From Candidatus Dormiibacterota bacterium (GTDB lineage: Bacteria; Chloroflexota; Dormibacteria; Aeolococcales; Aeolococcaceae), in contig DASXNK010000081.1 in NCBI GenBank assembly GCA_036495095.1, positions 1 through 58,068 on the forward strand: a DNA stretch of 58,068 bases. Reading direction: 5' to 3'. The notes beneath the pieces were generated by a model. That model searched no databases and was not told the origin of the DNA. It saw only the letters and a list, made by a program, of their open reading frames with translations. The translations under genes and the position numbers were made by a program. Of this stretch, positions 17,680-25,629 are shown piece after piece. Every line of letters begins with the position of its first letter. Positions within the stretch are counted from its first letter, which is position 1.

Positions 17680-18552
17680 TCAGTCGAAGACGCTGGTCCG
17701 GTTGCCGTGGACGATCACCCGGTTCTCGAGGTGGAGGCGGACGGCGCGGGCGAGCACCACCCGCTCGAGGTCGCGGCCCTTGCGGATCAGGTCGCCGACC
17801 GAGTCGCGATGGCTGACCCGCACCACGTCCTGCTCGATGATCGGGCCGGCGTCGAGGTCGGCGGTGGCGTAGTGGGCGGTGGCACCGATGATCTTCACCC
17901 CGCGCTGGATCGCCTGGAGGTAGGGATTGGCGCCGATGAACGCGGGCAGGAAGGAGTGGTGGATGTTGATCACCCGGGGGTAGCGCACCAGGAACTCGGG
18001 GGTGAGGATCTGCATGTACTTGGCGAGAACCACCAGGTCGATGCCGTGATTCTGGAGCAGGCTGAGCTGCACCGCCTCGTGACGGTGCCGGTTGGAGCCG
18101 TCGGTGGGCACGTGCACGTACTCGATGCCGAAGGCGGCGGCGAGCGGCTGCAGCTCCGCGTGGTTGGAGATCACCAGGGCGATGTCGGCGCGCAGCTCGC
18201 CGCCGCGCTGGCGCTGGATGAGGTCGCTGAGGCAGTGGTCCTGGCGGCTGACCCAGATCGCCATCCGACGCACCTCGTCGGAGAAGTGGAGGTGCCAGGT
18301 GGCGTGGATCTGCTCGGCGAGCGGCGTGAATGCGGGGGCGATCTCGGGGCGGTCGAGCTCGAAGCCGTCGAGCTCCCACTCGATCCGCATCAGGAAGAGG
18401 CCGGTGGTGGGGTCGATGTGGTGCTCGGCGTGGACCAGGTTGCCGTTGCGGTCGGCGACGAACTGGGCGGTGCGGGCCACCAGCCCGCGCTGATCGGGGC
18501 AGGAGATCAGCAGGGTGGCGGTGGGCGCCGCGGCGCGGGTGGCGACGCTCAC
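17680..18552 (-). CDS. purU: Formyltetrahydrofolate deformylase
   Basis: 290 residues. An ACT domain at the N-terminus (LLISCPDQRGLVARTAQFVA) precedes a formyl_transf domain with VISNHAELQPLAAAFGI and the active-site region INIHHSFLPAFIGANPY ... GATAHYATADLDAGPII, where Asn/His/Asp form the hydrolase site. It releases formate from 10-formyl-THF, supplying formate and balancing one-carbon units. The GTG start overlaps the upstream phosphatase stop by 4 bases (GTGA). It is the last gene of a three-gene minus-strand group. Confidence 0.94.
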   Translation of the reverse strand: MSVATRAAAPTATLLISCPDQRGLVARTAQFVADRNGNLVHAEHHIDPTTGLFLMRIEWELDGFELDRPEIAPAFTPLAEQIHATWHLHFSDEVRRMAIWVSRQDHCLSDLIQRQRGGELRADIALVISNHAELQPLAAAFGIEYVHVPTDGSNRHRHEAVQLSLLQNHGIDLVVLAKYMQILTPEFLVRYPRVINIHHSFLPAFIGANPYLQAIQRGVKIIGATAHYATADLDAGPIIEQDVVRVSHRDSVGDLIRKGRDLERVVLARAVRLHLENRVIVHGNRTSVFD

Positions 18553-19349
18553 CGCATCCCCCCCTCGGAGAGCAGCCGCAGGGTGCGCACATGGACCTCG
18601 GGGCTGAGCGAGGCGACGATCGGCAGCCGCGCGGAGAAGTCGAGGACCCGGTCGTCGAGCGAGCCGCCGTCGATGTCGGTGACCACGGCCGCGGATTCTC
18701 GCAGCAGGAGCAGGGCTGCGGCGCAGTCGTAGGGGCGCATCCCCGACGGCGCCACCAGCGCCGAGGCCGAGCCGGTGGCCACCTGGCAGAGGCTGAGCGC
18801 CGCCGAGCCGAGCAGGCGCAGCCGGCGGGTGGCGGCGAGCAGCGGGGTGAGGCTGCTCACCTTGCGCACCGAGTTCATCCCCTCGATGAGCAGCATCGGG
18901 ATCCGGCCGCGGTCGTCGAGACCGACGGCGAGCGGCCGCAGCGGCACCCCGTCGCGGGTCGCCCCCTCGCCGCGGACCGCGGCGTAGACCCGGGGGACGG
19001 CGAGGCTGCGCACCACCGCGACCGCGGCATCGGCGACGGTCTCGCCGTCGACCAGGCAGAGCGAGGTGCAGTAGTACGGGATGCCGTGCATGGCGTTGAG
19101 GCTGCCGTCGACGGGGTCGACGAGCAGCACCGGCTGGGTGGCCCCGTAGGCGCGGTCGCCGAGCTCCTCGCTGCGCAGCAGGAAGCGCACCCCGGCGGCG
19201 GCGAGCGCCTCGCAGTGGGCGATGACCACGTCCTCGGCGCGGCGGTCGACCACCGCGGTGCGGTCGCCGCCGGCGCCGACGTCGAGCGGCACCCTCCCCT
19301 CCTCGGTGCCCGCCAGGCCGGCGAGGGCGGTGGCGATGTCGGCCGCCAT
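18549..19349 (-). CDS. Inositol monophosphatase-family protein (archaeal IMPase/FBPase-like)
   Basis: 266 residues from ATG 19349. Metal-binding motifs of the family are present: GAGGDRTAVVDRRAED, LRSEELG (first Glu), LLVDPVDGSLNAMHGIPYY and a C-terminal RPYDCAAALLLL in place of the usual WD-x-AA. The GxGGDxT-xxxD opening and SLNA (instead of TxNF) resemble archaeal bifunctional inositol/fructose-1,6-bisphosphate phosphatases. The product may supply inositol for lipids or fructose-6-phosphate. Start is uncertain: upstream codons to 19390 contain no ATG or GTG in this frame. It overlaps purU by 4 bases. Confidence 0.83.
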   Translation of the reverse strand: MAADIATALAGLAGTEEGRVPLDVGAGGDRTAVVDRRAEDVVIAHCEALAAAGVRFLLRSEELGDRAYGATQPVLLVDPVDGSLNAMHGIPYYCTSLCLVDGETVADAAVAVVRSLAVPRVYAAVRGEGATRDGVPLRPLAVGLDDRGRIPMLLIEGMNSVRKVSSLTPLLAATRRLRLLGSAALSLCQVATGSASALVAPSGMRPYDCAAALLLLRESAAVVTDIDGGSLDDRVLDFSARLPIVASLSPEVHVRTLRLLSEGGMR

Positions 19350-19390
19350 CCCCTCCAGGCGGTCGAGCCAGGCGGCCCGCTCGGCGGCGG

Positions 19391-20041
19391 TCAGAGGCGC
19401 CTCCCACGAACCCGCGCCAGGTCGAAGCGCGCCGTGCTGGCGACCGCCATGACGGCGAGCACCCCGGCCTGCAGCGGGTCGGAGACCACGAGGTCGCACA
19501 CCTCGACCACCGAGCCGATCTGGCTGAGCGTGATCACCGGGATGCCGGTCCGCTGCACCTCGGTGACCGCGTCGGCGATGTCCCCGCCCATCAGCGACCC
19601 GGCGAGCACCAGGGCCCGCACCCGGGGCAGGCGGGCGACGGCGCGCACCGCCTCGGCGATGTTCTCCTCGCCCACCAGCGGGATGGTGTCGACGCTGATC
19701 CGCTCGCCCCGGATGTTGTGGCGGTCGGCCTCCTGCACCGCCCCGCTGGCCACCGCCGCCACCTGGGCGCCGCCGCCGATGACGATCACCCGGGCGCCGA
19801 AGATGAGGCCGAAGGGGCGGGGCTCGCTGCACTCGACCACGAAGGGCAGCGCCAGCAGCCGGCCGGCGAGCCCGTCGACGTCGCACTTCTCGAGCTCGAG
19901 GTAGAGGCTGAAGACGCCCCGGGTGGCCTCGCGGGTCTCGACGGTGACGATGTTGCCCCCGGCCTCGAGGATCTCGCCGGTGATGCGGTGGAGCACGCCG
20001 GGCTGGTCGTCGGCGCGGATCAGCAGGCTGCGGGTGTCCAT
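19391..20041 (-). CDS. ACT-domain protein of the DUF5612 type
   Basis: 216 residues. Residues 1-75 are an ACT domain (LLIRADDQPGVLHRITGEIL, IVTVETREATRGVFSLYLE). The rest forms a Rossmann-like domain: RVIVIGGGAQVAAVASGAVQ, GEENIAEAVRAVARLPRVRA, LVLAGSLMGGDIADAV and VITLSQIGSVVEVCDLVVSDP. This ACT-plus-DUF5612 layout is best known from methanogenic archaea and has no established function. It is the first gene of a minus-strand group with the archaeal-like phosphatase and purU; an amino acid-sensing role is inference from the ACT domain. Confidence 0.75.
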   Translation of the reverse strand: MDTRSLLIRADDQPGVLHRITGEILEAGGNIVTVETREATRGVFSLYLELEKCDVDGLAGRLLALPFVVECSEPRPFGLIFGARVIVIGGGAQVAAVASGAVQEADRHNIRGERISVDTIPLVGEENIAEAVRAVARLPRVRALVLAGSLMGGDIADAVTEVQRTGIPVITLSQIGSVVEVCDLVVSDPLQAGVLAVMAVASTARFDLARVRGRRL

Positions 20042-20110
20042 ATCTGCCGCCGATGGTGGCATGAGAGCCCGCGCACCCGTTGTCCGGGGCTGCGTCAGAA
20101 TGCGCCGGAG

Positions 20111-20722
20111 ATGGACAGGGGACGGGTCGAGGCCTTCAGCGACGGGGTCTTCGCGATCGCCATCACCCTGCTGGTGCTCACCATCGGCCAGCCCCAGCGC
20201 TTCGACGACCTCGGCGCCGAGCTGCTCAGGCAGTGGCCCGCCCACGCCGCCTACGTGGTGAGCTTCAGCGTGATCGGGATCATGTGGTTCAACCACCACG
20301 CCGTCCTCAGCCGGCTCGCCCGGATCGACCGAACCCTCGTCTACCTGAACCTGCTCCTGCTCATGACCATCGTCTTCCTCCCCTACCCCACCGGGATCCT
20401 CGGCGAGGCGCTGCGGCGCGGCGAGGGCACCCGGGTCGCCGCCGTCGCCTACAGCATCGTGATGCTCGTCAACGCCCTCGCCTGGGGAGCGCTCTGGCTC
20501 TACGCCTCCGGGGGCCGCCGGCTGCTCGACGACTCGTTTCCCGAGGAGCAGCGCAGGCTCACCACGGTGCTCTTCGTGGCCGGGGCGGGGGTGTACCTCG
20601 TGGCCGCCGGCATCGCCCTGCTCAACGCCTACGCCTGCCTCGCGTTCCACGGAGCGGTCGCCCTCTACTACGCGGTCGACCCGATCTCCTGGGGCCTCCG
20701 CCTCCGCCGCGAGCGGGGCTGA
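20111..20722 (+). CDS. TMEM175-family potassium channel (DUF1211)
   Basis: 203 residues with about six hydrophobic helices. The opening RVEAFSDGVFAIAITLLVL carries the RxxxFSD selectivity motif of TMEM175 channels, followed by the second family block FSVIGIMWFNHHAVLSRL. Bacterial members are tetrameric or dimeric K+ leak channels of the cytoplasmic membrane. The ATG at 20111 begins directly at the conserved motif. It diverges from the DUF5612 gene with 69 bases between. Confidence 0.9.
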   Translation: MDRGRVEAFSDGVFAIAITLLVLTIGQPQRFDDLGAELLRQWPAHAAYVVSFSVIGIMWFNHHAVLSRLARIDRTLVYLNLLLLMTIVFLPYPTGILGEALRRGEGTRVAAVAYSIVMLVNALAWGALWLYASGGRRLLDDSFPEEQRRLTTVLFVAGAGVYLVAAGIALLNAYACLAFHGAVALYYAVDPISWGLRLRRERG

Positions 20723-20733
20723 GCCCGCCGCCC

Positions 20734-21582
20734 TCAGAGGCCGAGCAGCCGGACCGCGTTGCCGCCAAGGACCGCCGCGGTCGCCTCCTCCCCCAGGCCG
20801 AGGCCGCGCAGGCTCTCGAGGTAGCGCGGGGCCCGCAGCAGGGGGTGGTCGGTGCCGAACAGCAGCCGGTCGGCCCCCACCGCCTCGACCACCGCCCGGT
20901 AGACCGAGGGCTGGTAGAGGAAGGGCACCGCGGCGGTGTCGAAGTACAGGCTGGTGCGGCAGAGCTCGCGCACCTCGGGCATGTGCGCGTAGAGCGGCAG
21001 CCCGCCGCCGAGGTGGGCGCAGACCACGGTCAGGTCGGGATGGCGCAGCGCCAGGGCGGCGACCCGGTCGGGGGTCGCGGTGCCCTTGCCCGGGTACTCG
21101 TGCCCGACCGGCTCGCTGCAGTGCAGGTTCCAGGGCAGGCCCGCCGCCACCGAGGCGCGCACCACCGGGCCGAGGGCCGCCTCGTCCTCGAGGGCCCACC
21201 CCTGGGCGTCGGCGTTGAGCTCGCCGATCCCCCGCAGGCCGAGCCGGGCGCAGCGCTCGACCTCGGCGGCGGCGCCGGGGTCGGCGGGCTGGACGCAGCC
21301 GAAGCCCACCAGGCGGCCGGGGTGGCGGCGCACCGCGGCGGCGAGGTAGTCGTTGGCCTCGGCGCAGAGGGCGGGGTCGGTGAAGGGCCAGGTGAAGCAC
21401 ACCGCCCGGTCGACGCCGGCCGCGGCCATGGCCTCGACCAGGTCCTCGGCGGAGGCCACCGCCGCCCCCGGCCGGGCGTGGCAGGCGCCGAACCAGGGCT
21501 CGCGGGCGCAGATCTCGGCGAGCCGGCCTCGCACCCGGTCGGGAAGGATGTGGACGTGCGCGTCGACGATCACCCCAGCCAT
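20734..21582 (-). CDS. Amidohydrolase-family (TIM-barrel) metal-dependent hydrolase
   Basis: 282 residues. Starts with the metal site VIVDAHVHILPD (His-x-His), then ends with the matching Asp in DRLLFGTDHPLL; NLHCSEPVGHEYPGKG and VCAHLGGGLPLYAHMP supply the middle His residues. This resembles amidohydrolase-2 enzymes (decarboxylases and lactonases). The 5' end overlaps the preceding mannosyltransferase-like gene by 13 bases, so it is the last gene of the mannosylation operon, though the chemistry of a hydrolase there is unexplained. Confidence 0.86.
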   Translation of the reverse strand: MAGVIVDAHVHILPDRVRGRLAEICAREPWFGACHARPGAAVASAEDLVEAMAAAGVDRAVCFTWPFTDPALCAEANDYLAAAVRRHPGRLVGFGCVQPADPGAAAEVERCARLGLRGIGELNADAQGWALEDEAALGPVVRASVAAGLPWNLHCSEPVGHEYPGKGTATPDRVAALALRHPDLTVVCAHLGGGLPLYAHMPEVRELCRTSLYFDTAAVPFLYQPSVYRAVVEAVGADRLLFGTDHPLLRAPRYLESLRGLGLGEEATAAVLGGNAVRLLGL

Positions 21583-22706
21583 CTCCCGGTGGCGTACAGC
21601 CCCGCCCCGTAGGCGAAGAGGCCGGCGCTCGCGGCCACCGCCGCGGCCCGCCAGGAGGGGCGGCGGGCGAGCAGGTCCCAGACGGCGATGAGCGCGGGGA
21701 ACATGGCGATCTCGTAGCGTGGCACCGAGATCCAGTAGGAGACGCAGACGGAGAGCAGCCACACCGCGGTGCAGAAGCTGAGCAGCGAGAGCGGGAGCGT
21801 GCGCCGGATCCAGAGCGCGGCCACCACCACCGCACCGCCCACGCCGAAGAGCACCTCGAGGGCGAAGACGTACGTCGAGCCCGCCGGCAGCGAGCTGAGC
21901 ACCGCCGAGTCCCAGGTGGCCCGGGCGCCCGCCCAGGGCCAGTCGAGGTGGCGGTAGTCGAACGACACCGATCCCTCGGCGTGGAGCCAGGCCAGCGCGT
22001 CGCCGGTGTGCACCTGCAGGTAGACGCCGAAGAGCAGCAGCGGGAGCGGCACCAGCAGCAGCCAGCCGAGCTGCGGCGTCGGCCGGCCGCGGTGGCGCAC
22101 CAGCTGCTCGACCAGCAGCGCCGGGATCAGCGCCACCCCGGTCACCCGGGTGGCGCAGGCCAGCGCCGCCACCAGGCAGGCGGGGCCGAAGCGGCCGCGG
22201 CGGGCGAGCAGCAGCGACCCGGCGGCGGCGGCGAGGAAGGCGCTCTCGGTGTAGACGAGGCCGAGGAAGGCGGCGTACGGCCAGAACGCCAGCGCCCAGA
22301 CCGCGAAGCGCGCCGCGCCGAGGTCGCGCTCGCGCAGCACCAGCCCGGCGAGCAGGCGGAGGGCGACGAGCTCGAGCACGCTGCTGACCAGCAGGCCGGC
22401 GAGCACCGCGTCCCGGGCGACCAGCATCACCACGTGCACCAGGATCGGGTAGCCGGGGAAGAAGGCGACCAGGTGGCCGCCCTGGCCGAGGCCGAAGTCG
22501 AGGTGCGACGGGTAGCCGTGCTCGGCGATGGCCACGTACGACTGGCTGTCCCACTGGTCGAAGGCGGAGCGCAGCTCGCCGCCGGTGGGGAATCCGGGAG
22601 CGGTGCTCTGCTCCCAGGTGGCCAGCACCGGCACCAGCAGGCTCACCGCCCGGGCGGCGAGGAAGGGGGGGAGAACCAGCCGCCAGAGCGGGCCCCCGAG
22701 GGTCAC
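21570..22706 (-). CDS. PIG-V-like membrane mannosyltransferase (GT-C)
   Basis: 378 residues with about ten membrane helices. The first loop contains AFDQWDSQSYVAIAEHGYP, the acidic signature of the PIG-V/GT76-like GT-C group (W-D-x2-xY-x2-IA-x2-GYP). These enzymes transfer mannose from a polyprenyl-phosphate donor on the outer face of the membrane. GTG 22706 overlaps the glycosyltransferase-2 stop by 4 bases (GTGA). Within this operon it probably uses polyprenyl-phosphomannose made by the adjacent GT2. Confidence 0.78.
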   Translation of the reverse strand: MTLGGPLWRLVLPPFLAARAVSLLVPVLATWEQSTAPGFPTGGELRSAFDQWDSQSYVAIAEHGYPSHLDFGLGQGGHLVAFFPGYPILVHVVMLVARDAVLAGLLVSSVLELVALRLLAGLVLRERDLGAARFAVWALAFWPYAAFLGLVYTESAFLAAAAGSLLLARRGRFGPACLVAALACATRVTGVALIPALLVEQLVRHRGRPTPQLGWLLLVPLPLLLFGVYLQVHTGDALAWLHAEGSVSFDYRHLDWPWAGARATWDSAVLSSLPAGSTYVFALEVLFGVGGAVVVAALWIRRTLPLSLLSFCTAVWLLSVCVSYWISVPRYEIAMFPALIAVWDLLARRPSWRAAAVAASAGLFAYGAGLYATGRWLG

Positions 22707-23446
22707 CGCCGGCGGCGCAGGTCGCCCTGCGCCGGCCCCTGCAGGCCGCCGCCATCGCGGCCGGCGCGCAGCCCCAGCAGCTCCACGAAGGCGCGGGCCA
22801 CCACCGCGGGGCGGGCGCCGGTGGCCTCGCCGGTGGTGCGGGGATGGTGGGGCACGGCGACCTCGACGATGCGGCAGCCGCGGTCGCGGGCGCGCAGCGC
22901 GAGCTCGGTGGAGATCATCGCGCCCTGCGACTGGAGGCCGACGCCGAGCTCGCGCGCGAACAGCTTGAAGGCGCAGTTCACGTCGCGGAGGGTGGGCCCG
23001 TTCAGCAGCCGCACCAGGGCGAAGAAGGCGGCGTGGTTGGCCCGGCGCGTCCAGGGGTCCTGGCGCTGCGCCCGGTAGCCGGCGATCATCGAGCCCGGCT
23101 CCCAGTGGGGCAGCAGCAGCGCCAGGTCGGCGGGGTCGAACTGGCCGTCGCTGTCGAGCAGCCACACCGCCTCGCTCCGCGCCGCCTCGAAGCCGGTGCA
23201 CAGCGCCGCCCCGTAGCCGAGGTTGGACGGGTGACCGAGCAGCCGCGTCCCCGGCAGCTCGGCGGCGAGGCCGAGCACCTGCTCCGAGGTGCCGTCGTTG
23301 CTGCCATCGTCGACCACAACGACCTCGTGGTCGGCGACGCCGCTGCCCCGGAGCGCGGCGTGGGTGCGCCGCACCGTCTCGGCGATCACCGCCACCTCGT
23401 TGTAGGCGGGGAGCACGGCGCTGATCGACGCGGGCAGGGTGCTCAT
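22703..23446 (-). CDS. Glycosyltransferase family 2, polyprenyl-phosphate-mannose synthase-like
   Basis: 247 residues, soluble, GT-A fold. Motifs: VLPAYNEVAVIAETVRRTH, VVVVDDGSNDGTS, HPSNLGYGAALCTGFEAA, LLDSDGQFDPADL (DxD metal site) and NCAFKLFAREL. The pattern is that of dolichol/polyprenyl-phosphate mannose synthases, which load a sugar from GDP-mannose or a similar nucleotide sugar onto a lipid carrier. It sits between two GT-C enzymes that would consume the product. The ATG overlaps the upstream stop (ATGA). Confidence 0.86.
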   Translation of the reverse strand: MSTLPASISAVLPAYNEVAVIAETVRRTHAALRGSGVADHEVVVVDDGSNDGTSEQVLGLAAELPGTRLLGHPSNLGYGAALCTGFEAARSEAVWLLDSDGQFDPADLALLLPHWEPGSMIAGYRAQRQDPWTRRANHAAFFALVRLLNGPTLRDVNCAFKLFARELGVGLQSQGAMISTELALRARDRGCRIVEVAVPHHPRTTGEATGARPAVVARAFVELLGLRAGRDGGGLQGPAQGDLRRRR

Positions 23447-25629
23447 GAGCGGCGGACATCGTAGACGGTGGTGTCGCCGGCCCGGGCCAGGACCGGGTAG
23501 TGGGCGGACCACCATGCCTGGTCGGCCGACTGCTGGTCGCGCTCCCAGGAACCGAGCTCGACGAAGGAGACGCGGTATCGCCGCAGCAGCCCCTCGACGG
23601 GGCAGCCCGGGGGGTCGCCGGGGCAGCCCGCGTACATGGTGTGGATGTCGTCGGGCCGGCTGCCGAAGTCGGTGCCGTAGCTGTTCAACCAGCCCGCGTA
23701 GCCCATCACCGCGGTGCGTCCGGCGAGGGTGAGCAGGGGGTCGTTGGGGCGGCCTCCGGTGAGGATGACGGCGGTGCGCGGGGTGTGGGCGGCGACCTGC
23801 GCGGCGAGGTCGCGATCGTCCTGACCGGCCCAGGTGTAGCTTCCCGGATTGGTGTCGCGGGGGGTCCAGGGGAGATCGCGGAGCATCACCAGGCCGCCGC
23901 TGAGGAGCAGGCTGGCGAGCGCCACCGTGGCGGCGGCCGCCCGCCAGGCCCCGCCCCGCCACCAGCGCACCACCCAGGCACCGACCAGCAGCGCCGCGCC
24001 CAGCTGCCAGTAGGCGAAGAGCTTGGTGTTGTCCCAGTCCCACGACTGGAACACCACGATGTTGGCGACCAGCCAGAGCAGCATGAGCGGTGCGCAGAGC
24101 AGCGCCAGCTCGTCGGAGATCAGCGGCGGCCGGGTCCGCGGACGGTCGTCGTCGACACCGATGGGACGGGTGTGGCGCATCACCACGGTGCCGAGGAGCA
24201 CGGCGCAGGCGGGCAGCAGGATGCCGGTGTTCAGCAGCCAGAAGCCCCAGAAGCCCGGGGTGAGGAGGACGTGGACGATCCTCCCCACCACCCCGCCGAT
24301 GCCGTCGTGGACGAGGCTGACGATCCGCCCCGGGTCGGAGTCCGGGTTCCACTTCCACCCCGGCTCGAGGTAGGGGAACGAGTTGCTGCCGAAGGGGCCG
24401 CTGTCGACGCCGTGTCCGCCGGCGGCGATCTGCGCCAGCCGGGGCACGGCCAGCGCCAGGGTGACGCCGAGCATCCCCAGCCACTCCCGCCGCCGTCGCA
24501 CCAGCGCCAGCACCGGGAGCACCACCGAGAGCGCGATCAGGGTGTGGACGTGGATCAGCGGCAGCAGCCCGGCGAGCACGCCGCCGAGCAGGAGTGGCGA
24601 CCATGCGGGCGGCGGCCGGGCCAGCCCGGCGGCGACCAGGAGGAGCACCGCCAGGGCGATGCTGACGCCGTGGACGAAGGTGCGCTGGGGCAGCCACCAG
24701 GCGAGCAGGGGCGTGTACCACTGGATGTTTCCTGCGGGCTGGACGGCGGCGTCGGTGAGCAGCCCGTCGTAGGCGCGGGGCTGGTCGGCGACGGTCGCGG
24801 GGATGGCGCGGAACGCCGCCACCGCGTCGCCGGGGTGGGTCATCACCTGGGTGGGAGCGCAGCGGGCGGCGCTCAGCCCCGCCCTGGCGCAGGCGTCCCA
24901 CCACAGCCCGCTGGCGCCGAGCCCGCCGCCGAGCAGGCAGATCGCCATCGCCACCACCCCGGCGGCGAAGGAGCCGCACAGCCGCCGCGCCAGCGAGGCC
25001 AGCAGCAGCGCGGCGGCGACACAGAGCACCGCGCTGGGGATCGCCAGCGCCGCCCCCGGCGAGGCTCCGAGCTGCAGCAGCATGGCGCTCTGGAAGTCGG
25101 GGAGGAAGGGATAGCGATAGGGGGTGCCGCTGAAGATGGGGTCGTGGGGCGGCAGGTTGTGCCCCGCCGAGAAGCTGCTCGCCGCGGTGGCGTGCAGCGA
25201 CCAGTCCGCCCACACCGTGGGGAAGCCGGCCGAGATGTCCGGGCCGCTGCTGAAGAGGGTGTGGGCGAACAGGATGGAGAAGCCGGTCACGGCCGCGGCC
25301 AGCAGTGCCAGCGGCCCCCACAGTGAACCGTCGCGCCGGCGCTCGGGCAGCTCCGCGATCGACCCCCGCCAGGGGCCGCGGGGGTCGCCGGCGCGCAGCG
25401 CGACGCCGAGGCCGAGCAGCCCCAGGAGCAGCGGCCCGGCGAGCACCGCCGGGGTGCTCATCCCCGCCACCAGGGTGACGCCGAGGGTGCTGAGCGCGCT
25501 CAGCTCGATGCCGGCGACCACCGCGATCGCCACCCGCTCCTCGAGCCGCAGCGGCACCCGCACCAGCCCGGCCACGGCGGCCCCGGCCGCTCCGGTGAGC
25601 AGCCAGAGCACCCCAGCCAGGACGGTCAC
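23443..25629 (-). CDS. Large polytopic membrane protein, GT-C glycosyltransferase-like
   Basis: 728 residues with about a dozen membrane helices and a C-terminal soluble domain of about 130 residues (from TNPGSYTWAGQDDRDLAAQV). The first large loop has PTVWADWSLHATAASSFSAG and DPIFSGTPYRYPFLPDFQ, the arrangement of acidic and aromatic residues found in GT-C enzymes. I cannot name the family; the C-terminal region mentions no known motif. GTG 25629 overlaps the PMT stop (GTGA). It probably transfers a lipid-linked sugar to a protein or glycan. Confidence 0.7.
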   Translation of the reverse strand: MTVLAGVLWLLTGAAGAAVAGLVRVPLRLEERVAIAVVAGIELSALSTLGVTLVAGMSTPAVLAGPLLLGLLGLGVALRAGDPRGPWRGSIAELPERRRDGSLWGPLALLAAAVTGFSILFAHTLFSSGPDISAGFPTVWADWSLHATAASSFSAGHNLPPHDPIFSGTPYRYPFLPDFQSAMLLQLGASPGAALAIPSAVLCVAAALLLASLARRLCGSFAAGVVAMAICLLGGGLGASGLWWDACARAGLSAARCAPTQVMTHPGDAVAAFRAIPATVADQPRAYDGLLTDAAVQPAGNIQWYTPLLAWWLPQRTFVHGVSIALAVLLLVAAGLARPPPAWSPLLLGGVLAGLLPLIHVHTLIALSVVLPVLALVRRRREWLGMLGVTLALAVPRLAQIAAGGHGVDSGPFGSNSFPYLEPGWKWNPDSDPGRIVSLVHDGIGGVVGRIVHVLLTPGFWGFWLLNTGILLPACAVLLGTVVMRHTRPIGVDDDRPRTRPPLISDELALLCAPLMLLWLVANIVVFQSWDWDNTKLFAYWQLGAALLVGAWVVRWWRGGAWRAAAATVALASLLLSGGLVMLRDLPWTPRDTNPGSYTWAGQDDRDLAAQVAAHTPRTAVILTGGRPNDPLLTLAGRTAVMGYAGWLNSYGTDFGSRPDDIHTMYAGCPGDPPGCPVEGLLRRYRVSFVELGSWERDQQSADQAWWSAHYPVLARAGDTTVYDVRRS

